In this document: in pieces, positions 26,601-38,600 of the stretch | How the letters are laid out: the number at the start of each line of letters is the position of its first letter | Numbering within the stretch: the stretch's first letter is position 1 | Assembly: GCF_963662255.1 (NCBI RefSeq) | Contig: NC_085047.1 | Coordinates: 91,322,259 to 91,386,258 of the forward strand | DNA length: 64,000 nt | Reading direction: 5' to 3' | Source of the DNA: Cinclus cinclus | Lineage: Eukaryota; Chordata; Aves; Passeriformes; Cinclidae | Notes under the pieces: generated by a model | What the model saw: only the letters and a program-made list of their open reading frames with translations | Database searches by the model: none | Told to the model about the DNA's origin: nothing | Translations under genes and position numbers: made by a program

Positions 26601-29600
26601 CTCCTGGGCAATTTACATTTCAAAGTAAACACAGCACTTTAGGCATCTCATGTTCCAAAGACTTGATTTATACCTTTCTAATTCCAACATGCATAAGTTT
26701 CATCTTTAAGTTGCTTAATACTAAGACACTGAAACTGCCACAAAAATCTCCCAAAATTTCTGTATTGTCAAACCTCAGTCTTCAAGTAGGACCATACAAA
26801 AACAATTGATATGCAACATTAAGGTAACAAATAACTGATTGTTTCTATATGAAAATGGAAGAAAAGGCTCTTCAAAACATATAGCACTCTTTTTGTAATG
26901 TCAAAATTTAAATATTTCAGAATTACATTATTATAGAATTAATTCAATTTCCTAAGTAGTTCAAAATCCAAAACACAGGATTACTTTCCAACATGCAACA
27001 GCCAAGACTTCAAGACTGCTCTTTTCACTACACAAGATATTTTTTTTTTTCCCCCAAACAACAGGTATTTGAAATTGAGATACTTCTTTCATGTCAAAGC
27101 ATATCATGGCAAATTAAAAGAGGCTAGCAATTTATTCATATGAACAAACTACTAGAGGTTTGACATTTTCAGGGTTTATACCACCACTGCCAGGCAGTGG
27201 TGGCAGGAAATGTGCTTTTCAAGAAATATGAATGGAGCTTGTACACAGATGTTCCTCATACACAAAACTTCCTTTGAAGAGAAAACCTGCTTAATGACAC
27301 CAAGTTCTCCCATCAAAACGTTTCCCATAAACTTCTCTAATTCATGTGATTCCAGAGAGCAGAACTGGTGGACCACAGCTCTGTTACTGGTTATTGGAAA
27401 CTCAAAAGCATTGTCTTCTATGACACTGGGCTTAAGAACAGATCAAACAGTGGATAATGTTCTGGGTTTTTTTCTGGGGCTGTTCTTTACACCTTTTATT
27501 TCTTCTAACATTTGCTGACTGGTCAGCCCTTCCCAGCTAACATGGGTTACTCTCCTTTGCCAGGTAACTCATACCTTCCACCCTCATGTAAAATAAACAG
27601 GTATGTATATTAAGTATTTCATTTTGATTTATACTTTCAGTACACATACATGGTTATGTTTCTGTCCTATCTTTTACAGATATTTTTAATTTATAAATGG
27701 AAAAGTTAAAAAAAAAATCTAAATAATTAATTATTTAGAGCAACACTAAGCTTAAACAGCTCTCTTCTGTTTTTAAATTTATGGTGACCGGGCAGTTTCT
27801 CAATCCTAAAGTTTCTTATTTGTATTTGAAATATCATCTAAAGAGAAAAGAAACATCTTGAAATTGCACATGCAGACAATGTTCACAAATATCAAGGCCA
27901 GAACAGTCCTCCTGTTCTATCTTATTCAAGCACTACATGGCAACAAAATAAATTCAGAACAATTACTCTTTTGTGTTTGGGCTTGTTTTGGCGGCTTTTA
28001 ATCAGCTGTGAAGTAACTTAGGTCACCCTGAAATGCTAAATCCCTAAATCCACATGAAACAGGGGCACGGTTTTCACACAGATTTATTAATTCACACTAT
28101 CATCAAGTTTAGACAATAATGCTACAGCACAGGTTTTTCAAGTGCTAGCAAATCTCACACTACACACACTTCTGCACACAGTGTCAGTTCTGATAGATAA
28201 AATGCTGCCTTTGGGAACGATAAAGCTGTTATAGCACATGCTAGACTAAGTTAACATGCTGCAGCCACACCTTCATTTCTTTATGTGGACATCTTTAGAC
28301 CCAGACTAGGTTCCTTTATCAGGTAAAAGCAATTTTGCATTGAAATTAATGTAAGATTAACTTTGAAGACACTCAACTCGATAACTAATCATATTACACA
28401 TAGAAAGAAGAGAAGAAATAAAAGTGTACTTTTTAAATTTATTGTGCAGGTGGTTGTGGATGCCAGTAAGCGCTCAAGTGGAAGTGTTCAAGGCCAGGCT
28501 GGGTGTCATAGTTTGAGCAACCTGGTCTGGTGGAGGGAGTTCCAGTCCATGGCAGGTGGGTTGGAACTAGATGGTCTTTGAGGCCTCTTTCAATCCCAAC
28601 CACTCTGTGACTCCATGAAACACCCCCTCTCCCTGGACTGAATTGTTCTGGAAATCACCAAGACAGAACTAAACCAAAGTTTCCTTTTCTGCATGTGGCA
28701 TACCAGCAACACAACCACCTGAACACTCTTTGGTGTTAGGAAATTTGGGGCAGAAGGAAGAACAGTTCACCAAATCTTAAGACTATCTTTTCAACATTAC
28801 TTCATCCACTGCTCACAGTAAACTATTCTTTGGTTTATCTGAGGAGTGGTTTCACTCATTTAGCACATTATGAAAATCAAATTCACAGGTTCTCTCTTTC
28901 TTCTGGCCTAGACATCCAGAATATTACACTATAAAAAGACACAAAATTTATATGTTATAACTAGTTATTTAAATAATGTATTCTTACTGAGGCTTTGGAG
29001 TAAGGGATTGTGAAGAAAGTCTAAACTAATCATACATACCAACACTACCACTTGCCTTTCTACAGAGGCATAGCTGTGACATACAGTTTTTTCTGTCTGC
29101 ATGAGACTGTAAGCATGGAAGCCTAAAATTGCAAATCAGACACACTATGTTCATAAATAAACTCTGAAGTGAATTCAGCTCTCAGTGGAACACACTGGTG
29201 GTGCACTTTGAACAACAACACAGCTATTTAAAGTTCATTCAATTACACTTTAAAAGCTTTCAAATCTGAAAGTAACACTTGAATTTTTTTGCATAACATT
29301 TGACTATCAATTAAGTTATATCAGGAAAACTAAAAGAAAATATTAACTAGTGACAGGTATTTCTAGCAGTGTGCTTTGACTCAGTCAACTAGCTCAGTTG
29401 ATAGTGAGCAATAATAAGGATATGGTAGACCTAGGGAATTACCAATTTTTCAGTAGAGGCATGAAAACCAGGTATTTTGGGGTGGTCCAATCTCATTCTA
29501 AGATGGTTAAAATACTTAGCTCAAATGCAAAGGTCTGCAGCTGGTCAGATGAATTCCATTGCCAAGGACTTCTTCAGGAAATGGACTAATAGCCTTTCAA

Positions 29601-32600
29601 ATGTTAGTTTTCTTTTCTTAGACATGACAACAAGAGTCATGTCAACCTTCCTCTACATATAAATTTATTCATATCACTGAATCCCTCCTGGTTTTCTGTC
29701 ATCATCTTCAAAACAGACTGAAAAATAAACAAGTTCAAGAACTGCAAGGTCTGAATATCCCAGTTTCACAGAGGAATAAAACATGGAATGATTCCCCACA
29801 TACTGAGAAACCAAGATGCTTATGCTGCAACTATGTTTAACTGCAATTATAACACTGAACAAACTAATTACAATGACAAAAAAACAACTAACCCAGAGAA
29901 TTATTAACATCCGTGAATCTAAATACACAAGTATATGGCCTGAATATCAATCCTCAGCTTTTTTCAACAGACCCTGGTCTATCACTTTTCTTCCTTCAGA
30001 ACAAACATGTGCCCATAGGCAACAACTTAAATTGAAAAATGGACTTAATAAAATGTCCAGCTTCAAAACACTAGCAATCCTGTCCTCCCTGGCAAACACC
30101 TAGGCTAAGTAGGTGTGGGTGGGTGGGTGGGTGGGGGGGTGTGTGTGTGTGTGTGTGTGTGCATATTTAGAAGTTTATTTTCCTGGAAGTGCTTTTCATA
30201 TCTAGATTTCTGCTTTCAACTATTCCAAATTTTACCACTCAAAACATCTCAGCAATTATCTCTTGCTGAGAATGACCTGAAACAAGGAATTCATGTTCCT
30301 AATAGAAGTAATTGGATCATTGAAAGGGCAGGACCAGACCATCTGCATACACACAAAACAGCTTATCTTTACTTTTCAGCAACAAAGAAATGCAAATGTC
30401 AATTTTAAGTATCCAAAAGTTGTAAAATTATAAACAATTCACTTCCTGGATTTTATATCCCACAGCTACTGCAGAAAATACATCAATCATGCCCTAAATA
30501 CTCTGCTATCCATTGACTTCATTACTTCATTCTTAGAATGCAATTTCAAACTAACAAATTAGAAATTTACTATGAAATAGCTTCACCAAAAATACAGGAT
30601 TTGGGAATATGTGTTTTTAAAAGTACGCACAAGACAGTCACTTCAGACTACTTGTATTTTCCCTTCTCAGACCCAGTAATAAAAATGCAAATATATTTTT
30701 CTGTTGTGTGCTGAAACCATCTCTTTCCACATCTCCCATAAAATGTAAAACTTGCCAAAATGTTTTTACACACATGGAGGAGTGAAAGGCTTTACAGATT
30801 TCTGCCCACAACCTATCTCACAAGGTAGCTGGACATCCAAGAATTACTGGTTTTGCTTTCCAGTGGCATACAACTTTGGATGAATAAACTTCTGTCCTAC
30901 TTCTAAATCCAAAATACTAGTACAGAAACTTCACAAGCAGCTTCTTCCCAATATGCCAAAATGCAGGACACATTTGCTACTCAAGTGTCAGTGTTCAAAT
31001 GCTACAAACAGCCATTTTAAGTCTAGCAAAGGTTTTCTAAATTTACATTATTATCAAATTTAGTATGTTGACAGCTACATCACAGTCATGAAATACAAAT
31101 TCTCAACATATGTTTTGATCATTATTTATACAACTAGCATGGAATTTTAATTTTCAGGCATATACTGCTATGCAATATTAATTATACTCTAAAACTACAG
31201 TTCTTAGAATCCACATGCATATATTGTAAACATATTTAAGGAGAAAGAGGATGAAAATTTAATTACACATTTTTGCCTAAAACAAGAGAATAGTCCCTAT
31301 TCTCAAAGTTATTTAAATGTACATGCAAACTGGGAAGCACTGGACTTCCTCTATGTAAAAAGACATTTTCAATTGCATTGTTGAGGATGATACTTCTTAA
31401 TGTTTCCTCAGTAACTTGATAAAACACCTTATGGGTAAGGTGTTGCATTACTCTGCTGATTACATTGCATACACATTCTCTAAATGCTCTTCCTTTTTTA
31501 TGGTATCATAAAATGTCTCTCCCAAAACACCAAACACCTTCTCTTTCAGACTTCAGCATCATTCACTATGCCACATTACTGAAGGACAATCACACCCATC
31601 CCGTTTCTCTTCCTGCTGCAGTAAATCTGGGAAAAAGTTCATTTTTCTAGATTCACATGAGATATCTATTCTTATCCTTCCAAAACAATGATGTTTTCAA
31701 TAGATCTGATTTACCAAAACTAATTACTAAGTACACTTTCTTGCCAAAACTCTCAATAAATCTGATATCTAGTGGGTCATAGATAAAATCTACACACCAG
31801 AGAGAACTCAGCTCTTCTGTATATCCCAGAAGCAGACAACTTCTATAAGAGATCCAAAGTGCAAAATACTGGGATAGTCTTACGTGAACCTGCCACTTCA
31901 GGCTGTTAAGAAAATTCAGTGTGTAGGGGTTTTAGAGAGATAATTCCTTTGTTTGTAGAAGAAAACACTTTTATGGATGATGCTTTTTATAATTTAACTC
32001 TTATCCGGAGACAGCTGTACACCATGTAATCCAGCTTCAGAAAAGCCAAAGGTACTGGAGTCAGTACTGCCAAAACTCTAAAAGAAAGTCTTCCTTAGAC
32101 AAGGTTAATAACTCATTAGCTGTTAACACGGGCTCTTAAACCAAATGAAAATTATATGGTTAATTTCAGTTGGTCTTAAACCTCTTTCACCTTTGGCTCT
32201 CTTTTTATGAAAAGGATGTGTTACATTCTTGGTAAGTCAAGAGAAATCTCAAGAGACCACTGATTCGAGGTCAGCTCAAGATCATCTAAATGAACTAATC
32301 TGCAAATGTGCCTTGGTTCAAACAATGAGAAACTGTTTTTAATGCAAAGCCTTACTCTGCTTTCAAGCCTGGTTTAAGTCAGTATCTCCCACAACTACGC
32401 AATGTAATGCTGCTTCACTAAACCATGAAGGCTTGAACAATTCACGAACCACGAGCTCTTCCCTAGCAGGACTCTGACCAGTTAAAAGTAGTCCCATGCA
32501 TAAGGAAAAAACAAAGGAAGCTGGAAGAGGGAGATGAGAGAACTGGAAATAAAAGATTAAACAAAATGGATAGAGAAATTTTAAATGCTTCCTGCAGAAA

Positions 32601-35600
32601 GCAGCTTTACTACATGAAACTACTGAGTGTCTATAACCTTCAGCCTAACTTTCTTTTGGAATTCTCTTTTAACTCCCTACAGTCCAGCAAGAGATTTCTT
32701 GGCCTGAAAATGCTAAGTAATTTGTTATAATGGCAGATAATGTGGGAAGTCAACAGTGTAACCACTTATTTTGTGTAAGTTTTTGCTTCAGTTCCTTCTG
32801 AACCTGGAGCCCAACCAAACCATTATTCAGAATCAGACATTATTAAGAGAGAAAGTAAAACACAGTACTAATATATAATGAAAATAATTTACAAGATCAT
32901 AAAGTACAGGTACCTAAAGAAAACAGATATGGTTCCTGAGAAAAAATGAAAATCCTCAGGTTTACTATAGAAGAGAAAGATTTCAGAAACGTAACTGGCT
33001 TTCATGTTTTTAAAAAAATGCTCATTTAAACCCCTACACTTCTCCATGAAGGTAACTGAATGAACAGCTACATCCTTCAATTTAAAAAAAAAATTATATT
33101 CTTTCCTTCTTAGAAAACTAATTTTATGTATGAATGCTGCCCTCATTGGGTTGATGTGAAGTGAATGGACGCTGAAAGCGAGCACTGCACATTAAGTCCT
33201 TTACCTGACTGGCTTGTTCTCAGGGCCAGTGTCTCTGCAACCCAACTTTTCTAGTCTGCAGCGTCTGTAGGACTCATAATATGCACGAGTCTTCTCTCTT
33301 AAGTCTTCCATATTTGTGCAAAGCATCCTGCGAAGCTTTATAGTGTCACAGTGACTCTCATTTTCCACTAATCAGTAAAAAGAAGATTTTATTATTACAC
33401 AGAAGTAGCAAAATAGTCAAAATATATTTTAAACAGCATCACGTACTTTATTCATTAAATACACTTCTAGGAAAAAGTATCTTGTTGTTTATTATACTAC
33501 CTCTTATACTTCCTTATCATTTCTAATATACACACTGAAGTACTTAAGATCTCTAAGTACTGGTGAACATATTCCAACTTGATTTCCTGTTGGAGCTGAA
33601 CAACAACACACTTCTCTCTTTTTTAATTCTCTTTACTGACAATCACAAATGTTTGAAATTTGGTAGTGCTAGAGGTACTGCCACTATCCTAACCTACCCA
33701 AATACTACATACACCATCTCATACCTTGATCCTAAGGATGCATCAGTTTGGATGAAACTACAAGTTAGTGTATGTCTCAAGTATTAATTGCTAAATTCCT
33801 TATACTGTTGATCCAAAATACAATAAGCCTGGCATCAGTGAAACAGCCCCTTGTATTATTGGTGAATTTTATACTTCATACTTCAACAAGAGCAAAAATC
33901 TTGTAAAAATACTTTTAAGAATTACTTTACCTTTTACAACGCCCCAAGGGTATTGACGAGCTCTCACCATTTTGTTTCCAATTTTCACCTTCTCCATACT
34001 TCCTACCACAGCAAATGGCAAATAACCCTGTAGGAGTCATACCAATAAAGTCTTATCTGTCAGCATTCTTATGTTAAAACATAACAGTGCTTCAGAAATA
34101 AATTAGGGAGGAAAGCACGATTTCAGAAAAAGCCAACAGGCAGTTTAAAACCAGAAACTACCCCAGGAGATCAGTAGCTAGGCAGTATCTACTGATAAAA
34201 ACTCAAACTACAACAGAACCAGAAAGAGCAGTTGATAGATCCAGATGATGTGTTGATAACTCAGGGGAAGAACCTCAAGAGGCTGGAGAAATGGGCCAAC
34301 AGGCACCTCACAAAGTGGAAATGAGAGCAATGTTAAGTCCTGCTTGTCAGGAGGAATAAGCCCATGCCCCAGCACATGCTGGGGGCCAACTGTCTGGAAA
34401 GGCACTTTGCAGAATAAGACATGGGGGCAATGACCTGGTAAACAGCATGTTATTCCTGATTCAGCAGGTCTGTCACAATGGCAAAGGCAGCCAACTACAT
34501 CCTGAGTGCACTAGGAAAGGCCATCCCCAAACAGAAAACTGTTCTAGAACATATGACTCACATTCAATCAGAGCTCATATCCCAGTAACACTCATGTGAC
34601 AATTACTGCTGTGGGCTTGGCACAAAGACAGCCAGGCACTGACTGCCTGCATGCTGACCCACAGCAGCTGACCAAATAAGGAAACACCTTCACCTGGAAA
34701 ATAAATCACTAGCAGAGCATGCAAGTGGTAAGTAACAAACCACTGCTCTTCCCCACAGCAAAAGGGGAAAAAAAATCAGCTGTACTGATTGACAGCTGCA
34801 CATTCTCACTCCCTGGCCAGGTAACAGAGGTTGGGAATGCACAGCCATGGGCTCCAGCATCCTGGCTCCTGTTCCCCACTTTCCAACCCCAGTAACACAA
34901 ATGTGCTCATGGGCACATACAAACACGTGCACAAGAGCAGCAAATACAGAGCGCTTGAGGCAAAGCCACCTAGCTTCACAGTCTTGTTTAAAAGCTGCTA
35001 GCTACCCCTGGGACGATCCAAAAGGTCAACAAAAAATGAGTTACATCTGACTTTTTCATCTCCAGAGAAAATACATCCCAATTTCAAAAGAAAGTACTAA
35101 ATAAAAGAATAAAAGCAGGTGGAAGACTTGCTATTGTAGAAAGCTATAGACATGAGGTACCTAAATATCTTCTCTACCAGATGTAAAATTGTATCTGTTG
35201 AGGAAAAGAGCAAAGTCAACCTGTTCATCTATCACAGTAATTATGTATTAATTAACCACATATTAGAAAAAACATTTATACGTGAGAACCTCTTTTCTAT
35301 TACAGATAGCAGCAGCAGAGGGGCAGGAAGATTTGCAAGTAGGGAAAAAAATAACAACACATAAGAGCTTTTTAAGGAGAAGAATAAACAAACTTGTGAC
35401 AGGCAAACTTACAAGGTTAAAGGCAATGGTGAAAGCAGTGACATTAATCAGTGTTAGAGAATGATGCTTTAGTACTGAAATACAAATGTTTTTGTCATTT
35501 ACTTACATTTGTCATGGTATTAATCTCAGAAATGGTTTCATCATCAGTAGGAAACTGGTATATCCGGATGCCGTTACTAACTAATTCACTCATTATCTTT

Positions 35601-38600
35601 TTCTTGAACTCTTGTAGCTCAGTTTTAGATATGCTGTCTGCTTTGCCTATAACTGGTATAATGTTCACCTATGAATGACATAAATGATATGAAATGTGTG
35701 AGACTTCAATTTTGAAGTGGCAACTTTTGTAAATAGAATTGTTTTCTAATTAGCTGTTTAAAACTTCCTCCGCAGACCAAACCTTTCCATCAATTGGTAT
35801 CAAATTTTCACAAACAATGAAAAAATATTCGCATGGGCATAATTTAACTAACTAGCAACAATTACTTATTATACTCCCTTAAAAGTAATTGATCCTAAGA
35901 ACAAGAAAGGAGGTCTCATAGAGTGAAGTACTCAAACAAAAGCAACGCCTACTTATTAACTAAATGCCTTTAAGCATTTACATCTCTGTTAAAAAAATAG
36001 ATTGCTTACTTTATAGCAGCAGGAGACACAGCTCAGGTGTTAAATGAAAGCTGACAGTCTAAATACACAAAGAAAAGGAACCTGGCTACCAAACCCTGCC
36101 TGCCACCAAGCGTCTTCCTTGAGTTCCTTTCAGCTACATCATCTTCACCTCACCACTGCAGCACAGTTTCTCCTGTATTTGACATGAGCAGAGGAGTGAC
36201 AAAGGCTAGAGCTTCTTGCTAACTAATTATTCAGAAAGCAGAATTCAGTTCTATTAAACTGCCCTATTTCCTAAAATAGTTATTGCAGTAACTTGGAAGG
36301 CAATTGATAACAATTTTTTCTCACAAATACTATCACCACTTCCAAAATACACATTTTTCAGATCTAAATGGAAATAATGAGTGCCAAGATCCAAACAACA
36401 TATGTAACTCTTCCATATTTCAGAAGATGAAGAGTTTTACAAAGTTCCTTGATCACAGATGCAAAAAGGAAGAAAAGAAAAAAAAGAAAAAAATCCACAC
36501 TTTCTATTCTTCTGAATATTCTGTCTGAATGGAAATGTCTAAATGTCAAGAACAGATTCAAAATGGCTATTTTTCAAGTAAGACTTGTCTTAAGCAAAAT
36601 GTCCCAAAGAAAAAGAAGCAAGTCAACTCTGAAGTATGACTTCCAAGATTGCATTATGATAGTCCTTGATTTTGTAGCATACACAATCTAAGCATGTATG
36701 GGGGTAAAATATCTAAAATCAAATTATGAAATATATTTTTTTAATAACTGAGCTAATTTATAATTGTATAAACAATCTGTTACAGCTAGGAGTAGTTCAC
36801 ACCTTCAACAAAATTAGCTGAGGGACATCATCTTAAGGTTTTCTCCAGTATATGTCTAAAAATGGATGGAACACAGAGTGCCCAGAATTAAATTAACCTC
36901 TACTCTTTTTCAACATGAAAGTTGTCCTTTCAATGTGAAAGTTTTTCAATTAGGAAATAATTTCTTAGAATACAAATAGCAGAGAAACTCTACTCGGGAG
37001 AACAGTAAAAAGCAAAATCATCAGAAACTGTGATTACAGCTATCAACACTGACATTAAATCACCACAATTGTATAAAAATTACAAAGCATAAAATTTACT
37101 CTGGCTTTAGACAAGCAACAAAGAAGGAAAAGAAATATATGTATCTGAGACCATTGTTGGTTCCAAGAGCAGACTGATTTAAGTGTATCTCTGTGAATCA
37201 ATGCAAACATTTCTGAAGATTCTTTCTAAAGGGAAAAAACCCAAACAAAATCCCCATGCTACTTTACTGACTTAACCATAACCTGCAGACAATTCTACAA
37301 GAATGAATTAGAACTGCAGAGCTTTTAGTTAAATAACTACTATTTCCAGCAAGAATGAGTAAAGGAAAAGATTCCCTTTGTCTATGAATGAATCCTGGTT
37401 GGTCTGCAGTGATGCCATCCTAAGCAAAACGATAGGATTTTGCAATGTCTAAATGCTAAAGAGCAAATTCTTAGCTAGTCATCAAATTCATAACAGAGAA
37501 AAATAAACTAACCATAGATACTTTGGGCTTTTTTACTCAAGGACTGCAAAGTACAGGATGAATCTAATCTATTCCAAGAACCCTTTCTACTTCTGAGCTG
37601 TGTAATCTGCTATTGTTTTGTAGCAGCAGACCATAACAAAAGCACACAGTGTACACTGTAGTGGATTTAGGAAGAAACCCAAGGCAGCTTTTGACATACA
37701 TTTACACATTTGATGGATGCATGTGGTTTTACCATCTTCTCTTTATGGAATAAGGTACTCAGGAAATTCACCCAGGGACTCCCACATCCTGGGAAATCCC
37801 GAGCTCTTAATTGCCACTAGGATGAAAGCAGTACTAAAAGCACCACAAACATGCTCCACGAGATGGAAACAAAACTACAGTTAAAGTATATCACTCTTTC
37901 TGTGTGTACAAGGATATTTTTGCAGCAAGAGCAGAAAGAATCCGTTGCAAAGAACAGAGTTACACGTGGTTCATGCTCCCTCTCTGCCAAAGCAGAACTA
38001 AAAATATTTGCAGTAAGTGGCTAGAAGCCAGTATTCCCCAAAGCAGAATTACTTTTGGTTTATCCTGATGGAAGTATTTTCTCAGGACGCTGGGACTCGA
38101 AGACATATAGCCCTCTCTTTTGAAAGAAACACTGTTTTAAAGGAAGTTCAGTAAAGAGAGGACACAACCTAGAAACCAACAACACAGCACACAGAAATTA
38201 CCCTGGTCTCCTCTACCTTTGTGCCACCATACCTTCCCGTCTGCTTGCTCTCTGCTATTGAGAAGTTCAGAATGCAAAATACATACAACAAAGTAACAAA
38301 AATCCCAAATGTGCTTATCAACCACATATGTGGACTAGGCAGCTGATTTAATCCTTTTTATCTTGGAAAAACTTCTCACAAACAAGAAAATACAGAAAGA
38401 AAACGCAGCAGGAGGGGCTGTAGTAAAGCATGAAAGAAAAGGCAAAAGGCACAGCAAATGTATTTAAGTTTCCAAACTTTTCAACATTTCAACAAATTAA
38501 ATCCAAATAATATAAGGTTTCTTAAAATAGGTTAAACATTTAGCTTCACAGAGCCCTATTACAGGAAGAAAGTTAAGGATTTAGAAAATGCAAGTAATTT

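Larger units (their letters stand above)
26378..33204 (-). other. SEPTIN10: SEPTIN10 intron 7
   Basis: The longest intron recognised, about 6.8 kb. Contains a CR1 fragment (28449-28617), a near-palindromic hairpin (27181-27203), an unexplained 88-codon open frame (27179-27442, minus strand) and a G-rich/(GT)n repeat (30111-30161). No further exon was recognised in it. Confidence 0.75.

Noticed and set aside
36449..36691. Lys-rich 80-codon frame in intron 4
   Set aside because: Translation of a purine-rich low-complexity tract inside a septin intron.
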